A stretch of 7,677 nt of DNA, from positions 1-7,677 of the forward strand of contig JAWRIT010000141.1 in assembly GCA_040268355.1 (NCBI GenBank), given 5' to 3'. Position numbers and translations under genes: made by a program. Under the pieces are notes generated by a model. The model did not search any database. It was not told where the DNA came from and saw only the letters and a list, made by a program, of their open reading frames with translations. This stretch comes from UBA1367 sp040268355 (GTDB lineage Bacteria > Actinomycetota > Coriobacteriia > Coriobacteriales > Atopobiaceae). Of this stretch, positions 1 to 6,290 are shown one piece after another. Position 1 is the first letter of the stretch; each line of letters starts with the position of its first letter.

Positions 1-9
1 ACACGCACC

Positions 10-17
10 AGGGAGAG
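10..17 (+). promoter_or_regulatory. Ribosome binding site of ftsL-like gene
   Basis: The purine run AGGGAGAG ends four bases before the ATG at 22 and is the only Shine-Dalgarno-like sequence in the leader. It supports that ATG as the start. The reading frame stays open to the left edge of the window, so the choice rests on this site and on the protein's make-up. Confidence 0.6.
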
Positions 18-21
18 AACC

Positions 22-504
22 ATGGCCTATCAGGGGAGCGCAGCATATCAGCTTGAGTCCAGCCAGCGCACGTGGGAGGTCCCCGTCTCCAGGCCGCTCA
101 CCGTCCACGAGGGCGGGCGCCTCGACGCGCGGGCCCGGCAGGGTGCCTCGGCCTCCCTGGTGTCGCTCGTTCGGATGCTGGTGACCCTCGCGGTGGCCTT
201 CGTCGTCCTTGGCAGCGTCCGCGTGGCCCTCACCGCCGCGACGGTGAACTGCCTGCGCGACATCTCCTCCGCCGAGCTCACCGTCGAGCGTGCGCGTGAC
301 ACGCGCACCGAGCTGCAGGTCGAGCGCTCCGCCCTCTCCAGCGCGGAGCGCATCCAGCGCATCGCCACCCAGAACTACGGCATGGTCTATGCCAACGACG
401 TGGAGACCATCACGGTGTCGCAGGAACAGCAGGCCGCAGACGAGGCTTCTGCAGATGATGCGCACATCGACGAGGACGCCACGAACGGGCAGCCACTGGC
501 GTAG
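22..504 (+). CDS. ftsL: FtsL-like septum-site division protein (bitopic, coiled coil)
   Basis: Probable FtsL, a small single-pass membrane protein that, with FtsB/DivIC and FtsQ/DivIB, activates the septal synthase FtsW-FtsI. The 160-residue product has a polar N-terminal cytoplasmic part (about 1-45), one hydrophobic segment (about 46-72), and a charged helical stretch likely to form a coiled coil (about 80-112). A segment around 107-130 (SAERIQRIATQNYGMVYAND) resembles the membrane-distal end of FtsL proteins, where a short 'iA...lGm' pattern is common. It ends in an acidic, Ala-rich tail (about 135-156) with no recognised domain. FtsL sequences diverge strongly, so the call rests on architecture plus position just before ftsI. 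DivIC/FtsB is the main alternative. The stop lies 11 nt before the ftsI start, which suggests coupled translation. The gene normally found upstream (rsmH) is not visible in the 21 bases available. Confidence 0.8.
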   Translation: MAYQGSAAYQLESSQRTWEVPVSRPLTVHEGGRLDARARQGASASLVSLVRMLVTLAVAFVVLGSVRVALTAATVNCLRDISSAELTVERARDTRTELQVERSALSSAERIQRIATQNYGMVYANDVETITVSQEQQAADEASADDAHIDEDATNGQPLA

Positions 505-515
505 ACTTCCATCTT

Positions 516-2318
516 GTGAGAAGTGGATTCGAACAGAGTCGCCCACGACGGGACGAGCGGCGGGAGGCCTCCTACGACGAGGCCTCCAGCGCTCGTTTTG
601 CGCGGCGTTCCGCTCGCTCGGGCGGAGCGGGTGGCGGGGGACCGGCGGACTTCTCCGGCCGACTCTCGGTGGTCGCAGGGCTGTTCGTGGTGGCGCTTGT
701 GGTGGTTGCCTGCCGGCTCGTCTGGCTCCAGGTGGTGCAGCACGACTCGCTCAGCTCCCAGGCGGAGCAGAACCGCCAGAACGTGATCGCCCTCACCGCA
801 CGACGGGGCACCATCTACGACCGCAACGGCAACGTCTTGGCCATGAGCGAGGACTGCCGCACCCTCTACTGCAACCCCAAGGAGATCCACGAGCCCTACC
901 GCACGGCCGAGATCCTGGCCGAGTTTCTGGGTGGCAGCACGAACGACTACGTCGGCACGCTCACCCAGGACACGACCTTCGCCTACATCGCGCGCAAGGT
1001 GGACACCACCGTCGCCAACGACATCTGCGAGAAGCTGCTGTCGCAGCAGCTGCCCGGCGTCTATCGGCTGCAGGACAGCCGCCGCGTGTACCCGTATGGG
1101 TCCGTGGGCGGGCAGATCCTGGGCATCGTGGGGATCGACGGAGACGGCCTCTCGGGCCTGGAGCTCTACTACGACGACCTGCTGAGTGGCACGGACGGTG
1201 AGATGATCATCGAGACCGGCCTGGGGGGCACCCCGATCGCGGGAGCCGCCGCCGAGACGACCGCGGCCACCGACGGCACCGACATCGTGATCTCCCTGGA
1301 CATCAACGTCCAGCGCGTCGCCGAGGAGCAGATCGTCGAGGGTGTGGAGCAGTACAAGGCGACCTCTGGCTCGGTCATGGTGTGCGACCCGCAGACCGGC
1401 GAGATCCTCGCCGCCTGCTCGACCCCGCTGCTTGACGCCTCGGACCTCTCCGAGGTGGAGGATGGCGCGACGAGCCTCAAGCTCGTGTCGGACTCCTACG
1501 AGCCAGGCTCCATCTTCAAGGTGCTCACGGCGGCCATTGGCGTCGAGCAGGGCGTGGTGAGCTCGACGTCCAGCTTCTACGTGCCCGCCACCCTGCAGGT
1601 GGGCTCAGACACCGTCGGGGACGACGACGACCGCTCCTATGCCATGGACATGACCCTGCGCGAGATCCTGCGGCGCTCGTCGAACACGGGCGCGGCGCTG
1701 ATCGCCCAGGAGGTCATCGGCGCCGACACCTTCGCCGCCGGGGTGGAGGCCTTCGGCATCGGGCACCCCACCGGCATCGACTTTCCCGGCGAGGTCGAGG
1801 GCATCGTCAAGACGCGCGCCGAGTACGACGGCTCGAGCCTGGGCTCGATGTCGTTTGGACAGGGTCTGGCCATCCCGCTCGTCCAGATGGTGCGCGCCGT
1901 CGGGGCGCTCGCCAACAAGGGCGTCCCGATGACGCCACACTTCCTGGTGAGCGAGGGCACCGAGCGCGTGGAGTGGAAGGCGGGCGAGCCGATCGTCTCC
2001 GAGCGCGCCGCCACCGAGGTCGTCGACATGATGCGGACGGTCATCGAGGAGGGGACCGGCGAGCCGGCGCAGGTCGAGGGCTACGACGTCGCCGGCAAGA
2101 CCGGCACCGGCGAGATGGCCGACACCAGCAAGGGTGGTTACGTCGAGGACAGCTACACCTCCTCGCTCATCGGCTTCGCCCCGGCGGCGGACCCGACGGT
2201 GCTGGTGTATGTGGGCCTCAACGGCACGCCATACCTCGCAACTGACTCCGCCGCGCCGCTCTTCTCGTCTATCATGGGTGAGGCGCTCACCGACATGGGC
2301 GTCCTGCCCATGTCCTAG
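516..2318 (+). CDS. ftsI: Class B penicillin-binding protein, septal transpeptidase FtsI/PBP3
   Basis: D,D-transpeptidase that cross-links peptidoglycan stem peptides outside the membrane at the division septum, working with FtsW. The 600-residue product has an Arg-rich cytoplasmic N-terminus (1-50), one signal-anchor helix (about 52-70), a PBP dimerisation/pedestal domain (about 90-245, opening with RGTIYDRNG at 97-105) and a transpeptidase domain (about 265-590). The three active-site motifs are intact: SIFK at 332-335 (nucleophile Ser332), SSN at 388-390 and KTG at 528-530. The protein ends soon after the catalytic domain and no PASTA repeats are visible. The GTG at 516 is the first possible start after an in-frame stop at 456-458, and the next in-frame GTG (669) would cut into the anchor helix, so 516 is favoured despite a poor ribosome binding site. 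It starts 11 nt after ftsL and murF follows 19 nt later. Position beside ftsL favours FtsI over an elongation PBP2. Confidence 0.95.
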   Translation: MRSGFEQSRPRRDERREASYDEASSARFARRSARSGGAGGGGPADFSGRLSVVAGLFVVALVVVACRLVWLQVVQHDSLSSQAEQNRQNVIALTARRGTIYDRNGNVLAMSEDCRTLYCNPKEIHEPYRTAEILAEFLGGSTNDYVGTLTQDTTFAYIARKVDTTVANDICEKLLSQQLPGVYRLQDSRRVYPYGSVGGQILGIVGIDGDGLSGLELYYDDLLSGTDGEMIIETGLGGTPIAGAAAETTAATDGTDIVISLDINVQRVAEEQIVEGVEQYKATSGSVMVCDPQTGEILAACSTPLLDASDLSEVEDGATSLKLVSDSYEPGSIFKVLTAAIGVEQGVVSSTSSFYVPATLQVGSDTVGDDDDRSYAMDMTLREILRRSSNTGAALIAQEVIGADTFAAGVEAFGIGHPTGIDFPGEVEGIVKTRAEYDGSSLGSMSFGQGLAIPLVQMVRAVGALANKGVPMTPHFLVSEGTERVEWKAGEPIVSERAATEVVDMMRTVIEEGTGEPAQVEGYDVAGKTGTGEMADTSKGGYVEDSYTSSLIGFAPAADPTVLVYVGLNGTPYLATDSAAPLFSSIMGEALTDMGVLPMS

Positions 2319-2324
2319 CGCTTT

Positions 2325-2330
2325 GGGGGG
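2325..2330 (+). promoter_or_regulatory. Ribosome binding site that decides the murF start
   Basis: A run of six G precedes three closely spaced in-frame ATG codons at 2332, 2338 and 2347. Spacing from the run is 1, 7 and 16 nt respectively, so only the ATG at 2338 sits at a normal distance. The assignment is by spacing alone. Confidence 0.55.
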
Positions 2331-2337
2331 AATGCAG

Positions 2338-3825
2338 ATGGTATCCATGGACATAGCGGACATCGTGGCCGCGACGGGCGCCACGCTGCTTGCGGGTGAT
2401 GCCACGCGCGTCGTGCGTGGGGTGACCAGCGACTCGCGCGCCGTCGAACCGGGCTGCGCCTTTGTCTGCTTCGCCGGCGAGCGCGTCAACGGCAATGCCT
2501 TTGCCGCGCAGGCGGCAGAGGCGGGCGCCGCCGCCGTCGTGCTCAGCGAGGAGCCGCCCGAGGGCCTGCTCGAGGTGGCCGCGGCCACTGGCTGCGCGGT
2601 CCTGCGCGCGGCGCACGAGGGCGTTCCCGTCTCCGAGGACGCCGAGGTCACCGATGACGCGGCGACCGAGTTCCTGCTGCGGCTCGCGGGTGCGTGGCGC
2701 GCTCGCAACCCCCAGTGGGTCGTGGTGGGCGTCACCGGGTCGGTCGGCAAGACCACCACCAAGGACCTGCTCGCCTGCACGCTCGCCACGCGCTTTCGCA
2801 CGCATGCCACCAAGGGCAACTTCAACAACCTCGTGGGCCTTCCGCTCACGCTGCTCGCCGCCTCGTCCGACGACGAGGTCGTGGTCGCCGAGATGGGCAT
2901 GAACCATGCCGGGGAGCTCTCGAGGCTCACGGCCGTGGCGCGCCCGACGGTGGCGCTTGTGACCAACGTCGGCACGAGCCACATCGGCTTTCTGGGCTCT
3001 CGCGAGAACATCGCCCGCGCGAAGGCCGAGATCGTGGAGGGCATGGAGGCAAGCGACGCCGCCTCGGGCCCCGTGCGCCCCTGCCTGGTGCTCACGGACG
3101 ACAACGACTTCGCCCCCCTCATCGAGAGGGACTTCTGCGAGCCTGCGGGCGTCGAGGTCGTGCGGGTGGGACCTGCCGCCACAAGCGCCGTGCGCGCGAG
3201 TGACGTGACGCTCGACGACGAGGGCCGCCCTCGCTTCGTCCTGTCCTTCGCCGACGGGTGGAGCCGTCCGGTGGCGCTCGACATGCCCGGCCGCCACGCC
3301 GTCACGGACTTCCTCCTCGCCCTTGCCGTCGCGGATCGCGTGGGCGCCGACCGCGCCGAGGCGGCCGACGCCGCGGCCCACATGCCGCAGACCCACATGC
3401 GCCTGGAGGTCCGTCACGTCGCCGGCCGTCCCCGCGTCATCGACGACACCTACAACGCCAGCCCCAGCTCCCTGGCGGCGGCGCTCGACGTGCTCTGCTC
3501 CATGAGCTGCGAGGGACGGCGCGTGGCGGTGCTCGGCGAGGTGGGCGAGCTGGGCGATGAGGCCCGCCGCCTGCACGGCTACATGGGGGCCTATGCGGCC
3601 GCAAAGCCGCTGGACCTGCTCGTCTTCGTGGGTGGGGAGAACGCCCGCGAGATGGCCGAGGCCGCGCGCACGATGGGCTTCTCCGAGGACCGCCTCGAGC
3701 TCGTGCCCACGGCGCGCGCCGTCCTCGACACGTTCGGCTCGGTCCTCACCGAGGGTGATCTCGTGCTTGCCAAGGCCTCCCGCTCGGTGGGGCTCGATGT
3801 CTTCGTCAAGGGGGTGCTTGCCTGA
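2338..3825 (+). CDS. murF: UDP-N-acetylmuramoyl-tripeptide--D-alanyl-D-alanine ligase MurF
   Basis: Cytoplasmic ATP-dependent ligase that adds D-Ala-D-Ala to the UDP-MurNAc-tripeptide, the last cytoplasmic step of stem peptide assembly. The 495-residue product has the three Mur ligase domains. The N-terminal UDP-binding domain (about 1-115) carries SDSR at 31-34. The central ATPase domain contains the P-loop TGSVGKTTTK (133-142), TKGNFNN (158-164) and EMGMNHAGEL (185-194). The C-terminal domain carries DDTYNASPSS (369-378), LGEVGELG (399-406) and KASRS (479-483). The TKGNFNN and MNHAGEL motifs favour MurF over MurE. The frame stays open further upstream inside ftsI, but those codons overlap real ftsI coding sequence. 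The ATG at 2338 is chosen by its G-rich ribosome site, and ATG 2332 or 2347 would change the N-terminus by only two or three residues. Its TGA shares one base with the mraY ATG. Unusually, no murE precedes it. Confidence 0.95.
   Translation: MVSMDIADIVAATGATLLAGDATRVVRGVTSDSRAVEPGCAFVCFAGERVNGNAFAAQAAEAGAAAVVLSEEPPEGLLEVAAATGCAVLRAAHEGVPVSEDAEVTDDAATEFLLRLAGAWRARNPQWVVVGVTGSVGKTTTKDLLACTLATRFRTHATKGNFNNLVGLPLTLLAASSDDEVVVAEMGMNHAGELSRLTAVARPTVALVTNVGTSHIGFLGSRENIARAKAEIVEGMEASDAASGPVRPCLVLTDDNDFAPLIERDFCEPAGVEVVRVGPAATSAVRASDVTLDDEGRPRFVLSFADGWSRPVALDMPGRHAVTDFLLALAVADRVGADRAEAADAAAHMPQTHMRLEVRHVAGRPRVIDDTYNASPSSLAAALDVLCSMSCEGRRVAVLGEVGELGDEARRLHGYMGAYAAAKPLDLLVFVGGENAREMAEAARTMGFSEDRLELVPTARAVLDTFGSVLTEGDLVLAKASRSVGLDVFVKGVLA
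3808..3814 (+). promoter_or_regulatory. Ribosome binding site of mraY inside murF
   Basis: AAGGGGG lies within the last codons of murF, 10 nt before the mraY ATG at 3825. With the TGATG stop-start junction it suggests that ribosomes finishing murF reinitiate on mraY. Confidence 0.5.
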
Positions 3826-4853
3826 TGTTTGGCAACCCACGCTACCCGACCTTCCAGGTCTTTCTTGCGGCCGCCATCGCCGCGGTCCTGACGGTGCTTT
3901 TGATGCCGCTGTTCATCCGGCTCATGCGGCACGAGGGGGTGGGCCAGCAGATCCGCGCCGACGGCCCGCAGCAGCACCTCATCAAGCAGGGCACGCCCAC
4001 CATGGGGGGCGTCGTCATGCTGGCGGCCGTCTTCATCACCTGCTGCATCCAGGCGAAGTGGACCACCGACCTCAAGCTAGCCGTCGCGGCGACGCTCGCC
4101 ACCGGCTCGCTCGGCCTGCTCGACGATATCGAGTCGGTCGCCCACAAGCGCTCGCTGGGCCTTACGCCCGCGCAGAAGATGGGCGGTCTGCTGCTCATCA
4201 CGGTGGGCTTCTGCCTGGCGGCGGTGAACCTCTGCGGCATCTCGCCGGCCATCCGCTTCCCGGGCGGCTTCATGATCGACCTCGGCATCCTCTCCACGAC
4301 CCTTCCCTTTGGTGGGGGCGTCGTCGTACCCTGGCTCTACGTGTTTTTCGTGTTCCTGCTCATGGCAGGCCTTTCCAACGCGGTCAACCTCACCGACGGC
4401 CTTGACGGCCTGGCCGGTGGCTGCAGCTTTGGCGTCATGATGGCGCTGGCGATGGTCGCCTTCCGCTACGACGAGGTGAACCTCTCCATCTTCGCCGCCG
4501 CGATGGCGGGGGCCTGCATCGGGTTTCTGTGGTTCAACGGGCATCCGGCCACCATCTTCATGGGCGACACCGGATCGCTCTCGCTGGGGGCCGCCTTCGC
4601 CGCGCTCGCGGTGCTGACCAAGACCGAGGTCGTCTCGCTGGTCATGGGCGGTCTGTTCATCATCGAGGCGCTCTCGGTCATCGTCCAGGTGGCGAGCTTC
4701 AAGCTCACGGGCAGGCGCGTCTTTCTCATGGCGCCGATCCACCACCACTTCGAGAAGCTCGGGTGGGACGAGAACAAGGTCGTCCTGCGCTTCTGGATCG
4801 TCTCGGCGGCCTTCGCGACGCTCGGGTTCGCGCTGTACTTCAAGCTGGGATAG
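3825..4853 (+). CDS. mraY: Phospho-N-acetylmuramoyl-pentapeptide-transferase MraY
   Basis: Polytopic inner-membrane enzyme that transfers phospho-MurNAc-pentapeptide from UDP to undecaprenyl phosphate, making lipid I. The 342-residue length is normal, and about ten hydrophobic helices run from residue 12 to the C-terminus. Family motifs are clear: KQGTPTMGG (54-62), the Asp pair D100-D101 in LLDD, LGLTPAQK (111-118), NAVNLTDGLDGLAGG (185-199), FMGDTGSLSLG (245-255, with the metal-binding Asp248) and APIHHHFEKLGW (303-314). The last motif separates MraY from WecA-type transferases. One deviation stands out: the usual DDxxK reads DDIES, with Ser104 at the Lys position. The ATG overlaps the murF stop by one base and is preceded by a G-rich ribosome site inside murF. 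murD starts 9 nt after its TAG, consistent with a single transcript. Confidence 0.97.
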   Translation: MFGNPRYPTFQVFLAAAIAAVLTVLLMPLFIRLMRHEGVGQQIRADGPQQHLIKQGTPTMGGVVMLAAVFITCCIQAKWTTDLKLAVAATLATGSLGLLDDIESVAHKRSLGLTPAQKMGGLLLITVGFCLAAVNLCGISPAIRFPGGFMIDLGILSTTLPFGGGVVVPWLYVFFVFLLMAGLSNAVNLTDGLDGLAGGCSFGVMMALAMVAFRYDEVNLSIFAAAMAGACIGFLWFNGHPATIFMGDTGSLSLGAAFAALAVLTKTEVVSLVMGGLFIIEALSVIVQVASFKLTGRRVFLMAPIHHHFEKLGWDENKVVLRFWIVSAAFATLGFALYFKLG

Positions 4854-4857
4854 GGGG
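4852..4857 (+). promoter_or_regulatory. Ribosome binding site of murD overlapping the mraY stop
   Basis: AGGGGG begins on the second base of the mraY TAG and ends 5 nt before the murD ATG at 4863. This fixes the murD start and leaves no space for a terminator between the two genes. Confidence 0.6.
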
Positions 4858-4862
4858 CTTCG

Positions 4863-6290
4863 ATGGCTGGGACTCAGCAGGTCAGAGGCGCTCATGACCC
4901 CTTGGGTGACACCTGTGTGCTCGGCCTGGGAAAGACCGGCGAGGCGGTGGCGCGCTATCTGGCGGCCCGCCTTCCCGGTCGTGTGCGCTCGGTGACGCTG
5001 GTGGGCGGGGCGAGTTCGACCGACGGTCCCGTGTCCCGCTCGCTCGAGGCGCTCGGCGTGCGCGTGGTGCTGGGCACCGAGACGGTCGAGGGCCACTACG
5101 ACCTCACGGTCGCCTCCCCGGGCATCCCCGAGGGCTCCGCGTTCGTCCGTGCGGCCGCCGCCTGCTCAGACGAGCTCATCGGCGAGCCCGAGCTGGCCTG
5201 GCGCGAGAGCCCGCAGCGCTGGATCGCCATCACGGGCACCAACGGGAAGACCACCACGACCTCGCTGGTCACGGCGCTCTTGCGCGAGGCGGGCGAGCGG
5301 GCCGTCTCGGTGGGGAACATCGGGACGCTTGCCATCTCCCAGGTGGAGCGTCGTCACGCGGGCGAGTGGTTCGTGGCGGAGCTCTCGAGCTTCCAGCTCG
5401 CGGAGACGCGCCGTCTGCGTCCCCGTGCGGCCGCGCTGCTCAACGTGTCGCCCGATCACCTCGCCTGGCACGGTAGCCTGGAGCGCTACGTCGAGGCCAA
5501 GGAGCGCGTCTTTGCGAACATGGGCGCGGGCGACGTGGCCGTGGTCTCCTGCGAGGACGACTGGTGTCGCGCGACGCTCGCCCGGCTTGAGGGGCGCGAC
5601 CTACGCGTGGTGCGGCTCTGCACCGCGGCGGACCCCGGCACCCCTGACGCGGCCTTCGAGCGCGACGGCAGGCTCGTGGTGCGCCTCCACGGCGTCGAGT
5701 GCGACCTCCTGTCCGCAGACGAGCTGCTGATAGGGGGGCGCCACAACGTGCAGAACGCCCTCGCGGCGGCCGCGCTGGCGCTCTCGGTGGGTGCCGACGC
5801 GCAGGCCGTCCGCCGGGGGCTCTCGACCTTCTCGCCGCTCGAGCACCGGATCGAGCCGTGTGGCGAGCTTGCGGGCGTGCGCTTCGTCAACGACTCCAAG
5901 GCCACCAACCCCGACGCCACGGAGAAGGCGCTCACGGCCTTCGAGCCCGGCACGGTCGTGCTGCTCATGGGTGGCCACGACAAGGGGACGGACCTCTCGG
6001 CGGTGGCGCGCAGCGTCGCCGCGCAGGCGGCGGCGGTGGTGTGCTTCGGCGAGGCGGGTCCGCGCATCGCGGCGGCGATCGAGGCCGCGGACGGCACGGC
6101 GCGCGTGGCGCGCGCCCCTCGTCTGACGGACGCGCTCGAGGCCGCCTGTGCCATCGCCCGTCCTGGCGAGACGGTGCTGCTCTCGCCCGCCTGCTCGTCC
6201 TTCGACGAGTTCGCCGACTTCGCGGAGCGCGGACGCTCCTTCAAGCGACTCGTGGCGGAGCGCGTCGCCAAGGGAGGTGGGCTGCGATGA
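4863..6290 (+). CDS. murD: UDP-N-acetylmuramoyl-L-alanine--D-glutamate ligase MurD
   Basis: Cytoplasmic ATP-dependent ligase that adds D-glutamate to UDP-MurNAc-L-Ala. The 475-residue product is slightly longer than many MurD proteins (about 440-460). It has a Rossmann-like N-terminal domain with LGLGKTGEAVARYL (20-33) and SPGIPEGS (85-92). The central ATPase domain has the P-loop GTNGKTTTTSL (125-135), GNIG (151-154), ELSSFQL (173-179) and NVSPDHL (194-200). Lys213 in YVEAK is placed as the lysine expected to be carbamylated. Later motifs are GGRHNVQNALAA (291-302), FSPLEHRIE (323-331), NDSKATNPDAT (343-353), GGHDKG (370-375) and LLSPACSSFDEF (439-450). SSFQL and NDSKATN favour MurD over MurC or MurE. 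The stop overlaps the ftsW start by four bases (ATGA). Its place between mraY and ftsW is the classical one in dcw clusters. Confidence 0.97.
   Translation: MAGTQQVRGAHDPLGDTCVLGLGKTGEAVARYLAARLPGRVRSVTLVGGASSTDGPVSRSLEALGVRVVLGTETVEGHYDLTVASPGIPEGSAFVRAAAACSDELIGEPELAWRESPQRWIAITGTNGKTTTTSLVTALLREAGERAVSVGNIGTLAISQVERRHAGEWFVAELSSFQLAETRRLRPRAAALLNVSPDHLAWHGSLERYVEAKERVFANMGAGDVAVVSCEDDWCRATLARLEGRDLRVVRLCTAADPGTPDAAFERDGRLVVRLHGVECDLLSADELLIGGRHNVQNALAAAALALSVGADAQAVRRGLSTFSPLEHRIEPCGELAGVRFVNDSKATNPDATEKALTAFEPGTVVLLMGGHDKGTDLSAVARSVAAQAAAVVCFGEAGPRIAAAIEAADGTARVARAPRLTDALEAACAIARPGETVLLSPACSSFDEFADFAERGRSFKRLVAERVAKGGGLR
6271..6279 (+). promoter_or_regulatory. Ribosome binding site of ftsW inside murD
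   Basis: AGGGAGGTG, the best Shine-Dalgarno match in the window, lies in the last codons of murD with its GGAGG core 9 nt before the ATG at 6287. It supports that ATG as the ftsW start even though it overlaps the murD stop. Confidence 0.65.

Noticed and set aside
290..1201. A 303-codon + strand frame spanning ftsL and ftsI
   Set aside because: It is out of frame with both genes and dominated by Arg, Pro, Ser and Gly, with no motif. It is a shadow frame.
2134..2337. An upstream extension of the murF frame inside ftsI
   Set aside because: The translation before residue 1 of MurF is low-complexity and shares no similarity with the Mur ligase N-terminus. It overlaps the C-terminal coding region of FtsI, and a better ribosome site precedes 2338.
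2319..2337. Possible terminator or internal promoter in the ftsI-murF gap
   Set aside because: The 19 nt hold only a G-run acting as a ribosome site. There is no inverted repeat, T-tract or -10/-35-like pair.
1605..3840. Two overlapping minus-strand frames of 597 and 517 codons opposite ftsI and murF
   Set aside because: They lie fully antisense to real genes, overlap each other in different frames and have biased low-complexity translations. They are explained by G/C-rich third positions on the + strand.
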